A stretch of DNA of 64,000 nucleotides from positions 186,001 to 250,000 of the forward strand of contig NC_005956.1 of the NCBI RefSeq assembly GCF_000046705.1. Reading direction: 5' to 3'. The number at the start of each line of letters is the position of its first letter. Position 1 is the stretch's first letter. The notes beneath the pieces are model-generated. The model was not told the DNA's origin, searched no databases, and saw nothing but the letters and a program-made list of their open reading frames with translations. Origin of the DNA: Bartonella henselae str. Houston-1. GTDB taxonomy: Bacteria > Pseudomonadota > Alphaproteobacteria > Rhizobiales > Rhizobiaceae. This document shows, one piece after another, positions 1-8,993 of this stretch. The translations under genes and the position numbers were made by a program.

Positions 1-720
1 TTGTCAAAGTCCCTAGAAATTCAGATTATGTGTGGAGCTCTGCTTGATTATAAGTGGGAGAGAATATTTTTTGTTGGTTTATGTACTTTTGCGGATGTGC
101 AGAGTGAATCTTGCGGTTGCAATAATTTATTTGAGAAAAGAAAGCCTACAATGTTGTCAAAATTGTATCTTGAGAGTTTTGTGTCATGCGATATTTAGCT
201 ATGCAGAATCTAAAGATGGTGGGTTGCTTATAGCAATTTGTGATTATGTAGTGAGTCACAGAAAAGTAAGAGCGGGTTACTGAGTTTGGGGAGAGGAAGT
301 TAAAATGCAAGCTAAAGTTTTAAGTAATTGGCTTATTTTGCTTTTTGATAGGAGGAATAATGACAAGTTATGTTGGATAATTTGGGAGAGTAAAGGTATT
401 TTTTCAAAGTGGCTTTTTAGTGAGTTGGATGGGGCGTTTGTCTTTTTGAAGTAAAGAGTAGGGAGCAGATTTGCCTGTAATGGTTTTAAGCCACTTGGTG
501 GATGACTCTATCTCATCATTTGATGGATCACGTTTAGGATGTTTAAACGCTTCACTTAGTTATATATTTTGAAACAGTTATGTTCTTTAAAACAAAAGAA
601 ATTCGCGTAATTGTTTTTATATTGTGGGAAATGCGGCTTTGGAATGAAATTTATCAGAAACGTTTATGCTTAAATGTGAGGCAGTCTAAATTCAGGATGA
701 GATGTGAGGAAGCAGAAGTA
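1..720. other. Non-coding stretch at the window edge
   Basis: I see no convincing gene here. Short open frames on the plus strand (up to 83 codons, for example 1-198 and 32-283) overlap each other in different frames and have no recognisable motif. The last part should contain the promoter and leader of the downstream PTS gene. It could be a decayed gene whose intact part lies upstream of the window. Confidence 0.4.
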
Positions 721-3225
721 ATGAATAGAGGTTTTAACGAGAGTGAGATCTTGTCTACAAAATCTGTAAAACTTGCAGCTGCTTTTGATCATAAAAATGA
801 TGCAATTCATGCTGCGGCTGAACTGCTTGTGCAGGTTGGTGCAGTTGACAAATCTTATCTAGCAAGCATGCTCAAACGTGAAGCAGTAACGAATACTTGG
901 CTTGGGAATGGTATAGCAATCCCTCATGGAATGGTTGAAAATCGTGATTTAATTATCAGGGATGCAGTTGCTGTTATACAGATTCCTGCGGGTGTTGATT
1001 GGTGTGATGGAAATAAAGCACGTTTGGTGATTGCTATTGCGGCGTGTCAGGATTGCTATAGAGAGATTTGCAAAAAATTGACGCTTCTTTTATTTGATAA
1101 GGAACGGCTTGAAGAACTTTCAACAACTGCAGATAAACAGCAGATTGTTACAATGCTGTTTAGTCAGGATACAAAGAGGGAAAGGGCATTTATTGGTGAT
1201 CTTTCGGTGCGTCAGGAATGGACTTTAGATTATCCAAGTGGTCTTCATGCGCGACCAGCTTCTCTTTGGGTTGACTTTGCAAAAAAAGCGCAGGGCTCTA
1301 TCAGAGTTCGCCATGGTCAGTATACCGTTGAAATGAAAAATTTGGTTGGTTTATTGCAATTAGGAGCAAAAAATGGTGATGTTCTGATTTTTTCGACGGA
1401 TGCTTCAGAAGGTGTACAACTTCTGAAAGAAGCAATTTCTGTTGTAAAGAAAGTGAGCATAAGTGAAAAATGTGTGATGAGAGAAACGGAAGCTCAAACC
1501 AAGGCTTTTCATGGTTGGTATCCGCGCTCTATGCAGAAAGGTATTTCTGGTGTTGGAGCAAGTCCAGGGCTCGCTCTTGGAAAGATTTTTATTTTAAGGC
1601 ATGATGATATTTCTATAACGGATCAGCCAATTAGTTTTGCAAGTGGTAAGGCATGTCTTGAAAATGCTCTTACAAAAACAAAACAAAAAATGGCATCAAT
1701 TATTAATGATATCACTGTACGTGTGGGAGCGGATTCTGCTGCGATTTTTTCCGCACAAATGGTTTTGTTGGAAGATGAAAATCTGATAGCTCAAGTTTGT
1801 CGTTTTATGGCAGAAGGTCATGGTGTAGCTTGGTCTTGGGATAAAGCGGTTCGACAGTTTGCAGGTATGTTTTCTAAGGTAGATAATCCCTTGTTAGCGG
1901 CACGCGCTGTTAATTTAGTTGATGTTGGTCGTCGTGTTTTAGGCGAAATCAATCCATCGTATAGATCATTCTTTTTAAATGATATTCCGCGTGGTGTTAT
2001 ACTTGTTACAGATGATTTGTCTCCTTCTGATGTAGCGCAGCTTGATTGTACAAAAGTGCAAGGTTTGGCAACAGCATGGGGAGGTCCACTGTCTCATACA
2101 GCTATTCTGGCACGCACTCTTAGTATTCCAATGGTTGTTGCTGCGGGTGTGGATGTTTTGGCAATTGAGCCTGATATTCAGGCCATCATTGATGGTGATA
2201 ATGGGTTCATTTATCCTGATCCTACTTCTGAAGATGTTAAAGAAGCTGAAAAACGAATAAGCATTGTCGTGAAAAAGCGCGACAATGGGATATGCGTATG
2301 TAGATTACCAGTGCAAACGACAGATGGTCAAAGGATTCGTATCATGGCTAATGTCAATTATGCAAATCAAGTTCCTGTTGCACTTAATTTGGGGGCCGAA
2401 GGTATTGGACTTATGCGTACAGAGTTTTTGTTTTTAGAGAGTCCACACATTCCGGATGAGGATGCACAATTTAATGTATATCGAGCGATGACTGCAGCTG
2501 TGGGAGATAAGCCATTAATTATTCGTGCGCTCGATATTGGAGGGGATAAACAGGTTCAACATTTACATTTATCTAAAGAGGACAATCCCTTTTTAGGTGT
2601 TCGAGGAACACGGCTTTTGTTACGTCGACGTGATCTTTTGGTTCCTCAGTTGCGTGCTCTCTATCGTGCAGCAAAAGAGGGAGGTGATCTATGGATTCTG
2701 TTTCCAATGGTTATGTCTGTTTCAGAGATTGTTGCTATGAAGAAGATTGCAGAAGAAATTCGCAACGATATTGGTGCACCAAAATTGAAATTTGGTATTA
2801 TGATTGAAGTTCCAGCTGCTGCCATTATGGCAGATGTTTTGAGTGCCCATGTTGATTTTTTCTCGATTGGAACCAACGATTTAACACAGTATACTATGGC
2901 TGTTGATCGACAAAATCCTTACCTTGTGTCTGAAGCTGATAGTCTTGATCCAGCGGTTTTGCGTATGATTTACCATACTATCCAAGGTGCAGCAAAACAT
3001 AGATGTTGGGTTAGTGTATGTGGCGGTATGGCTGGAGATCCTTTTGCAGCGATGATTTTAACTGGATTAGGGATTCATGAACTTTCTATGATATCCTGTG
3101 ATATTTCTTCAGTAAAAGCGTGTTTGCAGGCGCATAGTTTTGAAGATATGAAAGTTTTAGCAAAAAAAGCATTACAGTGCGAAACTGCGCGAGCTGTACG
3201 TGCTCTTAGCAATGATGTAAGGTGA
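721..3225 (+). CDS. fruB: Multiphosphoryl transfer protein, fructose-type PTS EIIA-HPr-EI fusion
   Basis: This cytoplasmic phosphotransferase takes phosphate from phosphoenolpyruvate and passes it along its own EI, HPr and EIIA domains towards a sugar permease or regulatory target. Domains in order are an N-terminal EIIA-Fru/Ntr type domain with the GIAIPHG motif (His69), an HPr domain with GLHARPAS (His176), then enzyme I with GGPLSHTAILART (His459) and the C-terminal SVCGGMAGDP active-site Cys767. The frame is open from 580, but I start it at 721 because GAGGAAG lies about 8 nt upstream of that ATG and the EIIA domain begins there. The resulting 834 residues match the length of fused FruB proteins (about 830). 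No fruK or fruA is adjacent, which is odd for a fructose operon. The alternative, a nitrogen-PTS PtsP with a GAF domain, is excluded by the HPr and EIIA domains. Confidence 0.85.
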   Translation: MNRGFNESEILSTKSVKLAAAFDHKNDAIHAAAELLVQVGAVDKSYLASMLKREAVTNTWLGNGIAIPHGMVENRDLIIRDAVAVIQIPAGVDWCDGNKARLVIAIAACQDCYREICKKLTLLLFDKERLEELSTTADKQQIVTMLFSQDTKRERAFIGDLSVRQEWTLDYPSGLHARPASLWVDFAKKAQGSIRVRHGQYTVEMKNLVGLLQLGAKNGDVLIFSTDASEGVQLLKEAISVVKKVSISEKCVMRETEAQTKAFHGWYPRSMQKGISGVGASPGLALGKIFILRHDDISITDQPISFASGKACLENALTKTKQKMASIINDITVRVGADSAAIFSAQMVLLEDENLIAQVCRFMAEGHGVAWSWDKAVRQFAGMFSKVDNPLLAARAVNLVDVGRRVLGEINPSYRSFFLNDIPRGVILVTDDLSPSDVAQLDCTKVQGLATAWGGPLSHTAILARTLSIPMVVAAGVDVLAIEPDIQAIIDGDNGFIYPDPTSEDVKEAEKRISIVVKKRDNGICVCRLPVQTTDGQRIRIMANVNYANQVPVALNLGAEGIGLMRTEFLFLESPHIPDEDAQFNVYRAMTAAVGDKPLIIRALDIGGDKQVQHLHLSKEDNPFLGVRGTRLLLRRRDLLVPQLRALYRAAKEGGDLWILFPMVMSVSEIVAMKKIAEEIRNDIGAPKLKFGIMIEVPAAAIMADVLSAHVDFFSIGTNDLTQYTMAVDRQNPYLVSEADSLDPAVLRMIYHTIQGAAKHRCWVSVCGGMAGDPFAAMILTGLGIHELSMISCDISSVKACLQAHSFEDMKVLAKKALQCETARAVRALSNDVR

Positions 3226-3668
3226 TACAAGAGCTTTAAGGGGAGAAGAGCGAGTCAATCTTGCAATTTTTTAAGCAGTCACATTATAAATCACTTTTGT
3301 TGGAATGAAGTTTATTATTCCTGTAAAACGTGTTTAATGTTGTGCAACAAGAGGTTAATGTAGCTGCTTATTCAATTGATTATTGAATATAATCAGCGGT
3401 AACAGGTTTTTAGTGATTTTAATCCTTTGTTTTTGAAGAAAAGTTGAGTGAGACGGTATGCGAATGAACATGAAAATGTTGATTTATGATAATCCAGTTA
3501 TTGTATTTTAGGGGTCTATCCACGGAAAAGTTTCTTTTTAAAAAAGAGGATATGCTTGTTATTCAACGAGTATCACATTTTATTTTGGTAAATGAAGTTG
3601 TTTTTTGGATTTTGAGTGTATAGTTTGGACTTGCACGTTATTTCTTTCTGAGTATAGTGCAAAAATCT
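3226..3668. other. Intergenic region before tRNA-Ser
   Basis: About 440 bases with no supportable gene. It presumably contains the tRNA promoter. A short AT-rich inverted repeat (ATTCAAT ... ATTGAAT) lies around 3369-3388. No clear Rho-independent terminator follows the PTS gene. Confidence 0.4.
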
Positions 3669-3758
3669 GGAGAGGTGGCCGAGTGGTTGAAGGCGCACGC
3701 CTGGAACGCGTGTATATGGGAAACCATATCGAGGGTTCGAATCCCTCTCTCTCCGCCA
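3669..3758 (+). tRNA. tRNA-Ser (anticodon GGA)
   Basis: A complete class II tRNA of 90 nt including an encoded CCA. The acceptor stem GGAGAGG pairs with TCTCTCC (one G-U). The anticodon stem CACGC/GCGTG encloses the loop CTGGAAC, giving anticodon GGA for UCC/UCU codons. The long variable arm (TATATGG ... CCATATC) is typical of tRNA-Ser, and the T arm GAGGG-TTCGAAT-CCCTC is intact. It separates the PTS gene from accessory DNA. tRNA-Ser 3' ends are common integration sites, but I found no second copy of its 3' end in the window. Confidence 0.96.
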
Positions 3759-5481
3759 TTTTCAATAAAATAAATGTCTTATAAATAAGCTTGGGGATTT
3801 TTTATCCTGTGATTCACTTAATTTATTTTTGCCTATCCTGAATATGAATCAACAGCTATGGTTTGTCAGAAAGTTTTGTATCAAATTTATTTTTCAAAGA
3901 GTTTGGTGTTTTTGATGCCGTGCTTTTGGTGTTTGGAGACGAATCTTTGAAAATACCTTATGTCTAAAAGAAAAAGAGATTATGGACATAAAATTATTTA
4001 AATGATGGATAGTATAATAGATAAAATGTATCCTAATAAAAATGTTTATAATTCCATGTGGTCTCTAAAGAAATTTTTCTGGTTCTTTTATTGCCTTATG
4101 TGGGTTTGATGGGAGGGCAAAACAACGCAAATAAAAGAGATTTTCCGCCAGTACGCAGAAAAAAACATATAATACAAAGTTTTCAACTCAGCTATTGGTA
4201 TAGAATAATCCAGAGGTTAAAAATTATTGAGATAATGGAAAACACATTAATTCATTGCTTTTAGCGCTTTTAGCCGCGACAGATAGACGAAAACATACAT
4301 TTGAAATTATCAAATCCTCTTTAACGTCATCGCAAAGTTGATTAATCAGCGATAGATATGTTTATCTAGTCTTGTTTATTTCTATGCTTGGGGTCTTGCT
4401 ATTGAAAGTGTGGTAAAATTAAGTCAATTTATTCCAAGACTTAAATAACACATTTTACCTTCATTTACCGTCTGTCGTTATTATGGAAGGTTGAAAAAAG
4501 GGATATTTTAAGCTTAAGATACGCAGAAAAACTCTCTTTTATTGAAAAAGTTTATGAAATATATCAACTTTTATCAGATATAGATGAATGATTTATCATC
4601 ATGGATGGCACGTCCTCTGTTTCTTTAATCCATAATCAGATACGATACCATGTAGATAAGTTTTGTTTTAGCTATGAATAAAATGTACCGTTGATTAATA
4701 TAAAAAGCCTATGCGCGGTGTGTTCTCCTTTATGTGTTAGTTTAGACTCCAAATTGGAAGTGCTAGATATGTGATCATAATAATTTAGATGCTCTGAAAA
4801 AATAGTTCATTGAATATCTTAATATTCTCATTGGAAAACTGGCTCTCATTAAATTGCAACTTGCTTTTTTTGAAAGACTTGGGACTGGAGGATTTAAAAT
4901 ACTGGAAAAGTTATCAATATCTGTCATGATAAAAATATCTTCATTTTTTACGCTAAGCATGGCGATATAAAAACGAGAATATATGAGATATGCTCAAGCA
5001 TATTTTAGTGCGGAAACTAAGCTTAAGGGTAGAGGAAATAACGGCTCCTTTTTGGGGATTTAATACTCTCTTGCCTCTGAGGGATGAAGGAGAAAAGTCT
5101 CTTTCCTTCTGACACAGCAGTCAGAATCTCTTTTTGACATATATAACAACGACACAAATACTGCGTTAGATCTATAAGCTTTATTTGATATTTGATTTAC
5201 GCCTGTTACCTTTTTTTATGACCAAAAAATTGATTTCAACGGTGCCATATTGCATCCACGATTGAAGCATCAACTCCCCATGAGAATAGCAACATTTATG
5301 AACTTTCAGTATCTTAAAACTCTTCTACATTATGCCTAAAATACCCTTATTTTCATAAAAAATGAGTCATGCTATGACAAAATAGGGGATTTCATTTTCT
5401 TAAATTTAATAATTTAAGATAGAAAATTTTTAAAACAGGTTAAACTCTATACCAAAGAATATTTATTCGAGGGAGTAATTT
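3759..5481. other. Decayed, unidentified coding remnants after the tRNA
   Basis: About 1.7 kb with no intact gene. Several short plus-strand stretches read like broken coding sequence in shifting frames, for example YFYAWGLAIESVVKLSQFIP near 4377-4435 and KLALIKLQLAFFERLGTGGF near 4834-4893, interrupted by stops. One possibility is a siderophore synthetase of the IucA/IucC type next to an exporter, because some fragments faintly resemble that family. That identification is a guess. What is seen directly is only broken open frames in AT-rich DNA leading into a clearly broken transporter gene. Confidence 0.3.
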
Positions 5482-6564
5482 ATGTTCGCTTCCAATTTGA
5501 ATAATGGGTTGCTCTCTTCGAGAATAGCACTTTTCTCTGTTTTTAGCGTATTGGCGGGTAAAGAAAATCGTAAAATGCAAATTGTTATTTCAAATCTTGT
5601 CAGAGATTTAATGATCGTGGAGTGGGTAATATTTTGGCAGTTTGGCATAAAAATTGAATTGATGTTCTTATCTGCTCTTTTAGGTGTTTTTATCTCTTTT
5701 TATATGCCATTAGCTATTTTTTTAATTCAAACTATTATATCGAGAGAACATATGGTCAATGCAAATGCGACAATCGATATGGTTTATGAACTTAGCATTA
5801 TTATAGGTATTGGGTTAAGTGGATTTACACTTGTCTATGCAGGAACAAAAGGAACCCTTCTGATAGACGGCATATTCTTTATTATTTCTGGTTTTTTTAA
5901 CTTTGCGATGAAGGTACTTAAAATCCGAGGATCTGAAAGTCAAAACCAGCAAAACTGGTAGAAAATTATATATCATCATTTCGTTATATTGAACAGAATC
6001 CGGTTCTTTTGATGCCTTATATAAGACAGATGATTATTATGAATCTTATGATGACAATCCCTGTTATACACAAGGGCTCTTGAACGCAGATAGCAGGACC
6101 TTTGCAATGTTCAAAGCGCTTTATTCAACGGGTGTATTTATTGGTGCGCTTCTTTCGTCACTTTTTTGTACAGTTTGCTCAAGAAAACATTGGCACTTTT
6201 ATTAGCTATTATGGCTATGGGTCTTGTCATTCTATCTATCAATACATATACCCTCATTGTTTTTCCTGTTTATTTTATGATTGGATTTGGATTGTTGAGC
6301 TGGGCTCTTTCAATTTCTTTATTAAAACTCTCTTGAGATCCTGAATATCAAGGAAGATTGCAGGCGAGTTTTAATGGTATCTCTGGATGCTTTATCGTTG
6401 AAGTCTATTTCTTTATGGCAAGAGATAGCAATGGTATCTTATCTCAGTCTCTATACTTTTTTCAAAGTATTATTGCGATGTTGGAGTGCTCATCGTTTTA
6501 TTTTACAAAAATGAAAAACAGTAAATTGTATTTAAGTATTACGTCATTTTACAAACATTTATGA
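5482..6564 (+). pseudogene. MFS transporter pseudogene (MFS_3, efflux type)
   Basis: Remains of a major facilitator exporter. The first open segment (5482-5961, about 159 codons) carries membrane helices and a VNANATIDMVYELS stretch typical of the MFS_3 (macrolide-efflux-like) family. After its stop the homology continues in other frames: FKALYSTGVFIGALLSSLF around 6110-6166, then LALLLAIMAMGLVILSI and FMIGFGLLSWALSISLL around 6190-6330, a stop, and PEYQGRLQASFNGISG around 6345-6390. At least two frameshifts and one in-frame stop separate the parts, and the N-terminal helices are missing or unreadable. No function is expected. It may once have worked with whatever was encoded in the decayed DNA upstream. 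Confidence 0.72.
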
Positions 6565-6842
6565 TGTCTTTCATATTTTGCTTTTAAAGGGGGGGAGATG
6601 GGTGAATACTAAGGTTGGAGCTTTTAACGAATAAAGCTAAATTTTATGTAAGCTATAAAATGTTCGTCGTTTTTTAATAAATGATTCAAAAACGTTGATA
6701 TGCTTCTTCGATTAATCTTATTATTATGAGGAGCCAATAATACAGCGCTTTAAAATTTTTAAAAATTCTTGAGTTTCATGTTTAAGCAAAACAGAACGTA
6801 AAGCAATGAGGCAATCTTGCCTTAGATAGCCTCTATATTCTA

Positions 6843-7124
6843 TTAATTGCGTTCTTTAAAATCCATCTGAATAATTGTGCCAGTTTCATCAATTGTCTCA
6901 TCTTCATTGGAATGAGAGTTTCTGCGATTTTGCAAGGTTTGTATAATTTCTTTTTTTAAAACGGTATCTGTTTCGCTTAAGCGGTGAATACTCAATTCTA
7001 GTTCAAGAGTTAAAGCCAAATCCACGCACAATTTAAGCTCTTCTCCAATGTCAAAACCACGTTTATAATCGTCATAAAGACCAACAAGTGTATCGGATAA
7101 TTCTTTATTGCATAAAGAGGTCAT
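6843..7124 (-). CDS. Hypothetical protein (93 aa), second gene of a minus-strand pair
   Basis: I do not recognise this small acidic protein (MTSLCNKELSDTLVG ... FKERN). It is mostly predicted-helical with leucine-rich segments (ALTLELELSIHRL) and has no signal peptide or membrane helix. The frame is open upstream to 7154, but the ATG at 7124 is preceded by GGAGGA with 6 nt spacing, which decides the start. Its first 20 bases overlap the end of the upstream gene on the same strand, so the two are probably translated from one message. It sits in the accessory region between the broken transporter and the duplicated regulator modules. Confidence 0.5.
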   Translation of the reverse strand: MTSLCNKELSDTLVGLYDDYKRGFDIGEELKLCVDLALTLELELSIHRLSETDTVLKKEIIQTLQNRRNSHSNEDETIDETGTIIQMDFKERN

Positions 7125-7584
7125 GCTGATTCCTCCACGTTGCAGTTTTTCCATGCGGCTTTGATATTTTAGATCTTACCCCACTGTCCTCACCAAAAGC
7201 TGCCATGTATACTAACATCATAGTTTTGTCAATTTGGTGCAAGGTACCAGTTTTTAAACTATTATGTTTTGTCAGAAGCTTTATTGCACCAAGATTTTCA
7301 ATTTTCCAATCATGAAGAGGTATGGCAATATCTTCACTATAGAGTTTACAGCATTTAGGATATATTACCAAACGGCTTTTAATTTGTGTATAAGATGGAC
7401 TATTTTGACGATAAAACAAATGTCCTAAGATCTCACCATTGCCAACCAAAGCAAAATTTGTACTATTGATATCAACAATAAGCAGAAATGGCTTGTAAAC
7501 GTTCAGCTTTTGAATAAGAGATGGTGGTCTCATTTTTCCCGAAGCATAAGTTATCTTACTCATTTTGTATTGACTTTTAGACAT
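7105..7584 (-). CDS. Hypothetical protein (159 aa), first gene of a minus-strand pair
   Basis: An unrecognised protein of mixed composition with no signal peptide or clear membrane helix (segments FLLIVDINSTNFALVGNGE and LVYMAAFGEDSGVRSKI). The start at 7584 has no clear ribosome binding site, and an alternative ATG lies 7 codons later. Its first codons coincide with the left edge of the duplicated unit. The second unit keeps a related start (SKNQYK) followed by a stop near 8755-8790, so a copy of this gene may once have existed there. The downstream gene overlaps its 3' end. Real expression is uncertain. Confidence 0.45.
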   Translation of the reverse strand: MSKSQYKMSKITYASGKMRPPSLIQKLNVYKPFLLIVDINSTNFALVGNGEILGHLFYRQNSPSYTQIKSRLVIYPKCCKLYSEDIAIPLHDWKIENLGAIKLLTKHNSLKTGTLHQIDKTMMLVYMAAFGEDSGVRSKISKPHGKTATWRNQHDLFMQ

Positions 7585-7630
7585 TGATAAATTTTTTATT
7601 TTATGTAATTAAAAAACTATGGGAAATGCT

Positions 7631-7646
7631 TTGCATATTCTTGCAA
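7631..7646. promoter_or_regulatory. Candidate operator TTGCA-N6-TGCAA, site 1
   Basis: TTGCATATTCTTGCAA is a perfect inverted repeat with 5-bp arms, just upstream of the minus-strand gene that starts at 7584. The same TTGCA-N6-TGCAA form recurs at 8075-8090 in front of the first HTH regulator, and I did not notice it elsewhere in the window. Binding by that regulator is an inference. Confidence 0.35.
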
Positions 7647-7789
7647 TGAGGTTTAAGCGGCATTATTGTAGAATAGGTGGTGAACAAGGGAAACCGTATC
7701 ACGCTTTTTTTCTGCTTTAGAAATGCGAATGCAGCTTTTGAGGTAGCGATTGATAAACATCTGCTTAGCGAGCAACCGGATAAAGTCGG

Positions 7790-7989
7790 CAATGGTGTGT
7801 TCAATTTTTTCGTTAAGCTGTGTCCAAATATTTTTAATATTGGATGACGGTATTTTGTAAGCTTTTTCGAGTTTTGCCAAGATTATATTACGGTGGCGTA
7901 GCTTGGCTAAGATACTATGGTGATCCCCTTTTTGTGTGATTGTCATAAATTTCGCTCCTGATTAAACGGATGCTGTAACATCCATTTTT
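7790..7989 (+). ncRNA. Candidate Brt-type regulatory RNA, copy 1
   Basis: A conserved block directly upstream of an HTH gene, ending in hairpin GGATG-CTGTAA-CATCC (7968-7983) followed by ATTTTT, which looks like an intrinsic terminator on the plus strand. The second copy is at 8994-9192. A stem CGTAG (7897-7901) with CTATG (7915-7919) is kept in the other copy as CATAG/CTATG. Published work on B. henselae describes genus-specific RNAs of about 200 nt (Brt) placed directly before HTH regulator genes (Trp) and affecting badA. The position, approximate size and context here fit. An open frame on the opposite strand (7653-7946) is an alternative, but the two copies differ mainly by amino-acid-changing substitutions. 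The 5' end is set only from the expected length. Confidence 0.42.
7968..7989 (+). terminator. Putative intrinsic terminator/attenuator of RNA copy 1
   Basis: The perfect 5-bp stem GGATG/CATCC with loop CTGTAA is followed by ATTTTT. It sits about 100 bases before the HTH start, where it could end a short RNA or control read-through into the regulator gene. An identical hairpin is present in copy 2. Confidence 0.4.
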
Positions 7990-8074
7990 GTGGGGTTATT
8001 TTTAAATAACAGTCCATCTTAACGGGCAGTAACAAGAGGTTTAGTGCAAAAATTGTAGCGTTTCAACACAATAT

Positions 8075-8090
8075 TTGCATTATTATGCAA
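8075..8090. promoter_or_regulatory. Candidate operator TTGCAT-TATT-ATGCAA, site 2
   Basis: A perfect inverted repeat with 6-bp arms ending one base before the TTG start of the first HTH gene. A protein bound here would block initiation, so it may be an autoregulatory site. It shares the TTGCA-N6-TGCAA pattern with 7631-7646, whereas the second HTH gene has an unrelated palindrome at the same place. Confidence 0.4.
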
Positions 8091-8091
8091 T

Positions 8092-8595
8092 TTGGCAAAA
8101 AAAGAAATTGAACCAAAAACAGAACAAGCAAAGCGGTTACGTTTGATACGAAAAAGCTTACAGCTTCATCGAGATCAAATAGCTACTCGTTTAGGTATTA
8201 ATAAGGCAATTTACGACCACGCTGAGAGAGGTACCACTTTTCCAAACGTGGAGTTTTTGACTGCTCTATCACAGCAATTAAAAGTCAACTTGAACTGGTT
8301 TATAACTGGCAATGGTGAGATGTTTACAGATATGGCGAAGGCGAAAGCAGCAGGTTTTAAACCGCAGGCGATTCCTGCTGGTCTTATGAAACGGCTTGGC
8401 CATTTGGCTTATACCACTTATCGTGATGCAAAAATAACACTTCCTCCTGAGGATGTAGCAGAATTAGCAGCAGGGCTTTATGGAAAGTTGCAAGAGCTTA
8501 TTTACAACATCAACGATATGGAAGAAGTTGAGGCAACTTTGCCTCTTTTAAAACTTCATTTAAAACGTCAAGTTGAAGCTGAAAAAGCACACTGA
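8092..8595 (+). CDS. XRE-family HTH transcriptional regulator, copy 1
   Basis: A 167-residue DNA-binding protein. Residues about 10-72 form a Cro/C1-type helix-turn-helix domain (RLRLIRKSLQLHRDQIATRL ... IYDHAERG). From TGNGEMFTDM onward comes a helical C-terminal region (IPAGLMKRLGHLAYTTY, LPPEDVAELAAGLYGKLQEL) that is almost identical to copy 2. I take TTG at 8092 as the start because the second copy begins with the homologous TTG-GCA. No good ribosome binding site is visible. The stop falls at the codon that is CGA in copy 2, so this protein is 12 residues shorter. By position it resembles the Trp regulators linked to Brt RNAs and badA control. Its DNA target is unknown, and the adjacent palindrome is a candidate. 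Confidence 0.75.
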   Translation: MAKKEIEPKTEQAKRLRLIRKSLQLHRDQIATRLGINKAIYDHAERGTTFPNVEFLTALSQQLKVNLNWFITGNGEMFTDMAKAKAAGFKPQAIPAGLMKRLGHLAYTTYRDAKITLPPEDVAELAAGLYGKLQELIYNINDMEEVEATLPLLKLHLKRQVEAEKAH

Positions 8596-8993
8596 GCGAC
8601 CACAGAGGACATGGATTAATGCCCTTCTAAAATAAAAATCTTTTCTGCTATAAAATTCCAATTTTAAGAACAATGCATTGAGTAATAAAAAGACTATAAA
8701 AATAATAAATTATCGCATATTTTATCCAATCCTTTTCTACTTACTACAAAAGCTTAAACTATACTGGTTTTGTATTGATTTTTAGATATTGATAAACCTT
8801 TTAGCTTATGTAATTAAAAAATTATAGGAAATGCGTTTAGTATGCATATCTTAGAAACGAGATTCAAGCGACGTTATTGCGCAATAGGGTGAGAGAAACG
8901 GGAGTAGGTGTTTTGCTAGTTTGGAAATGCGATTGCAACTTTCAAAATAGCAATCGACAAAAATTGGCTTAGCATGCAAACCACTCAAATTGG

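Larger units (their letters stand above)
7563..8613 (+). repeat. Duplicated regulatory unit, copy 1
   Basis: This segment is repeated at 8768-9840 with an offset of about 1204-1205 bases. Shared parts include TTTTGTATTGA(C/T)TTTTAGA at the left edge, TATGTAATTAAAAAA(C/A)T, a block at 7888-7983 that differs at only a few positions, and the 3' two thirds of the regulator gene. The least similar parts are the 5' third of the regulator gene and the sequence just in front of it. Confidence 0.8.

Noticed and set aside
3580..3765. Minus-strand frame over the tRNA-Ser
   Set aside because: It reads through the tRNA gene ([12 protein letters not shown] translation of a tRNA), a well-known false prediction.
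7653..7946. Minus-strand open frame of 97 codons beside HTH copy 1
   Set aside because: It has a plausible ribosome binding site, but differences from its paralogue are mainly amino-acid changing and the plus strand shows a conserved terminator-like hairpin and stem. I treat the block as an RNA candidate. A real small protein cannot be excluded.
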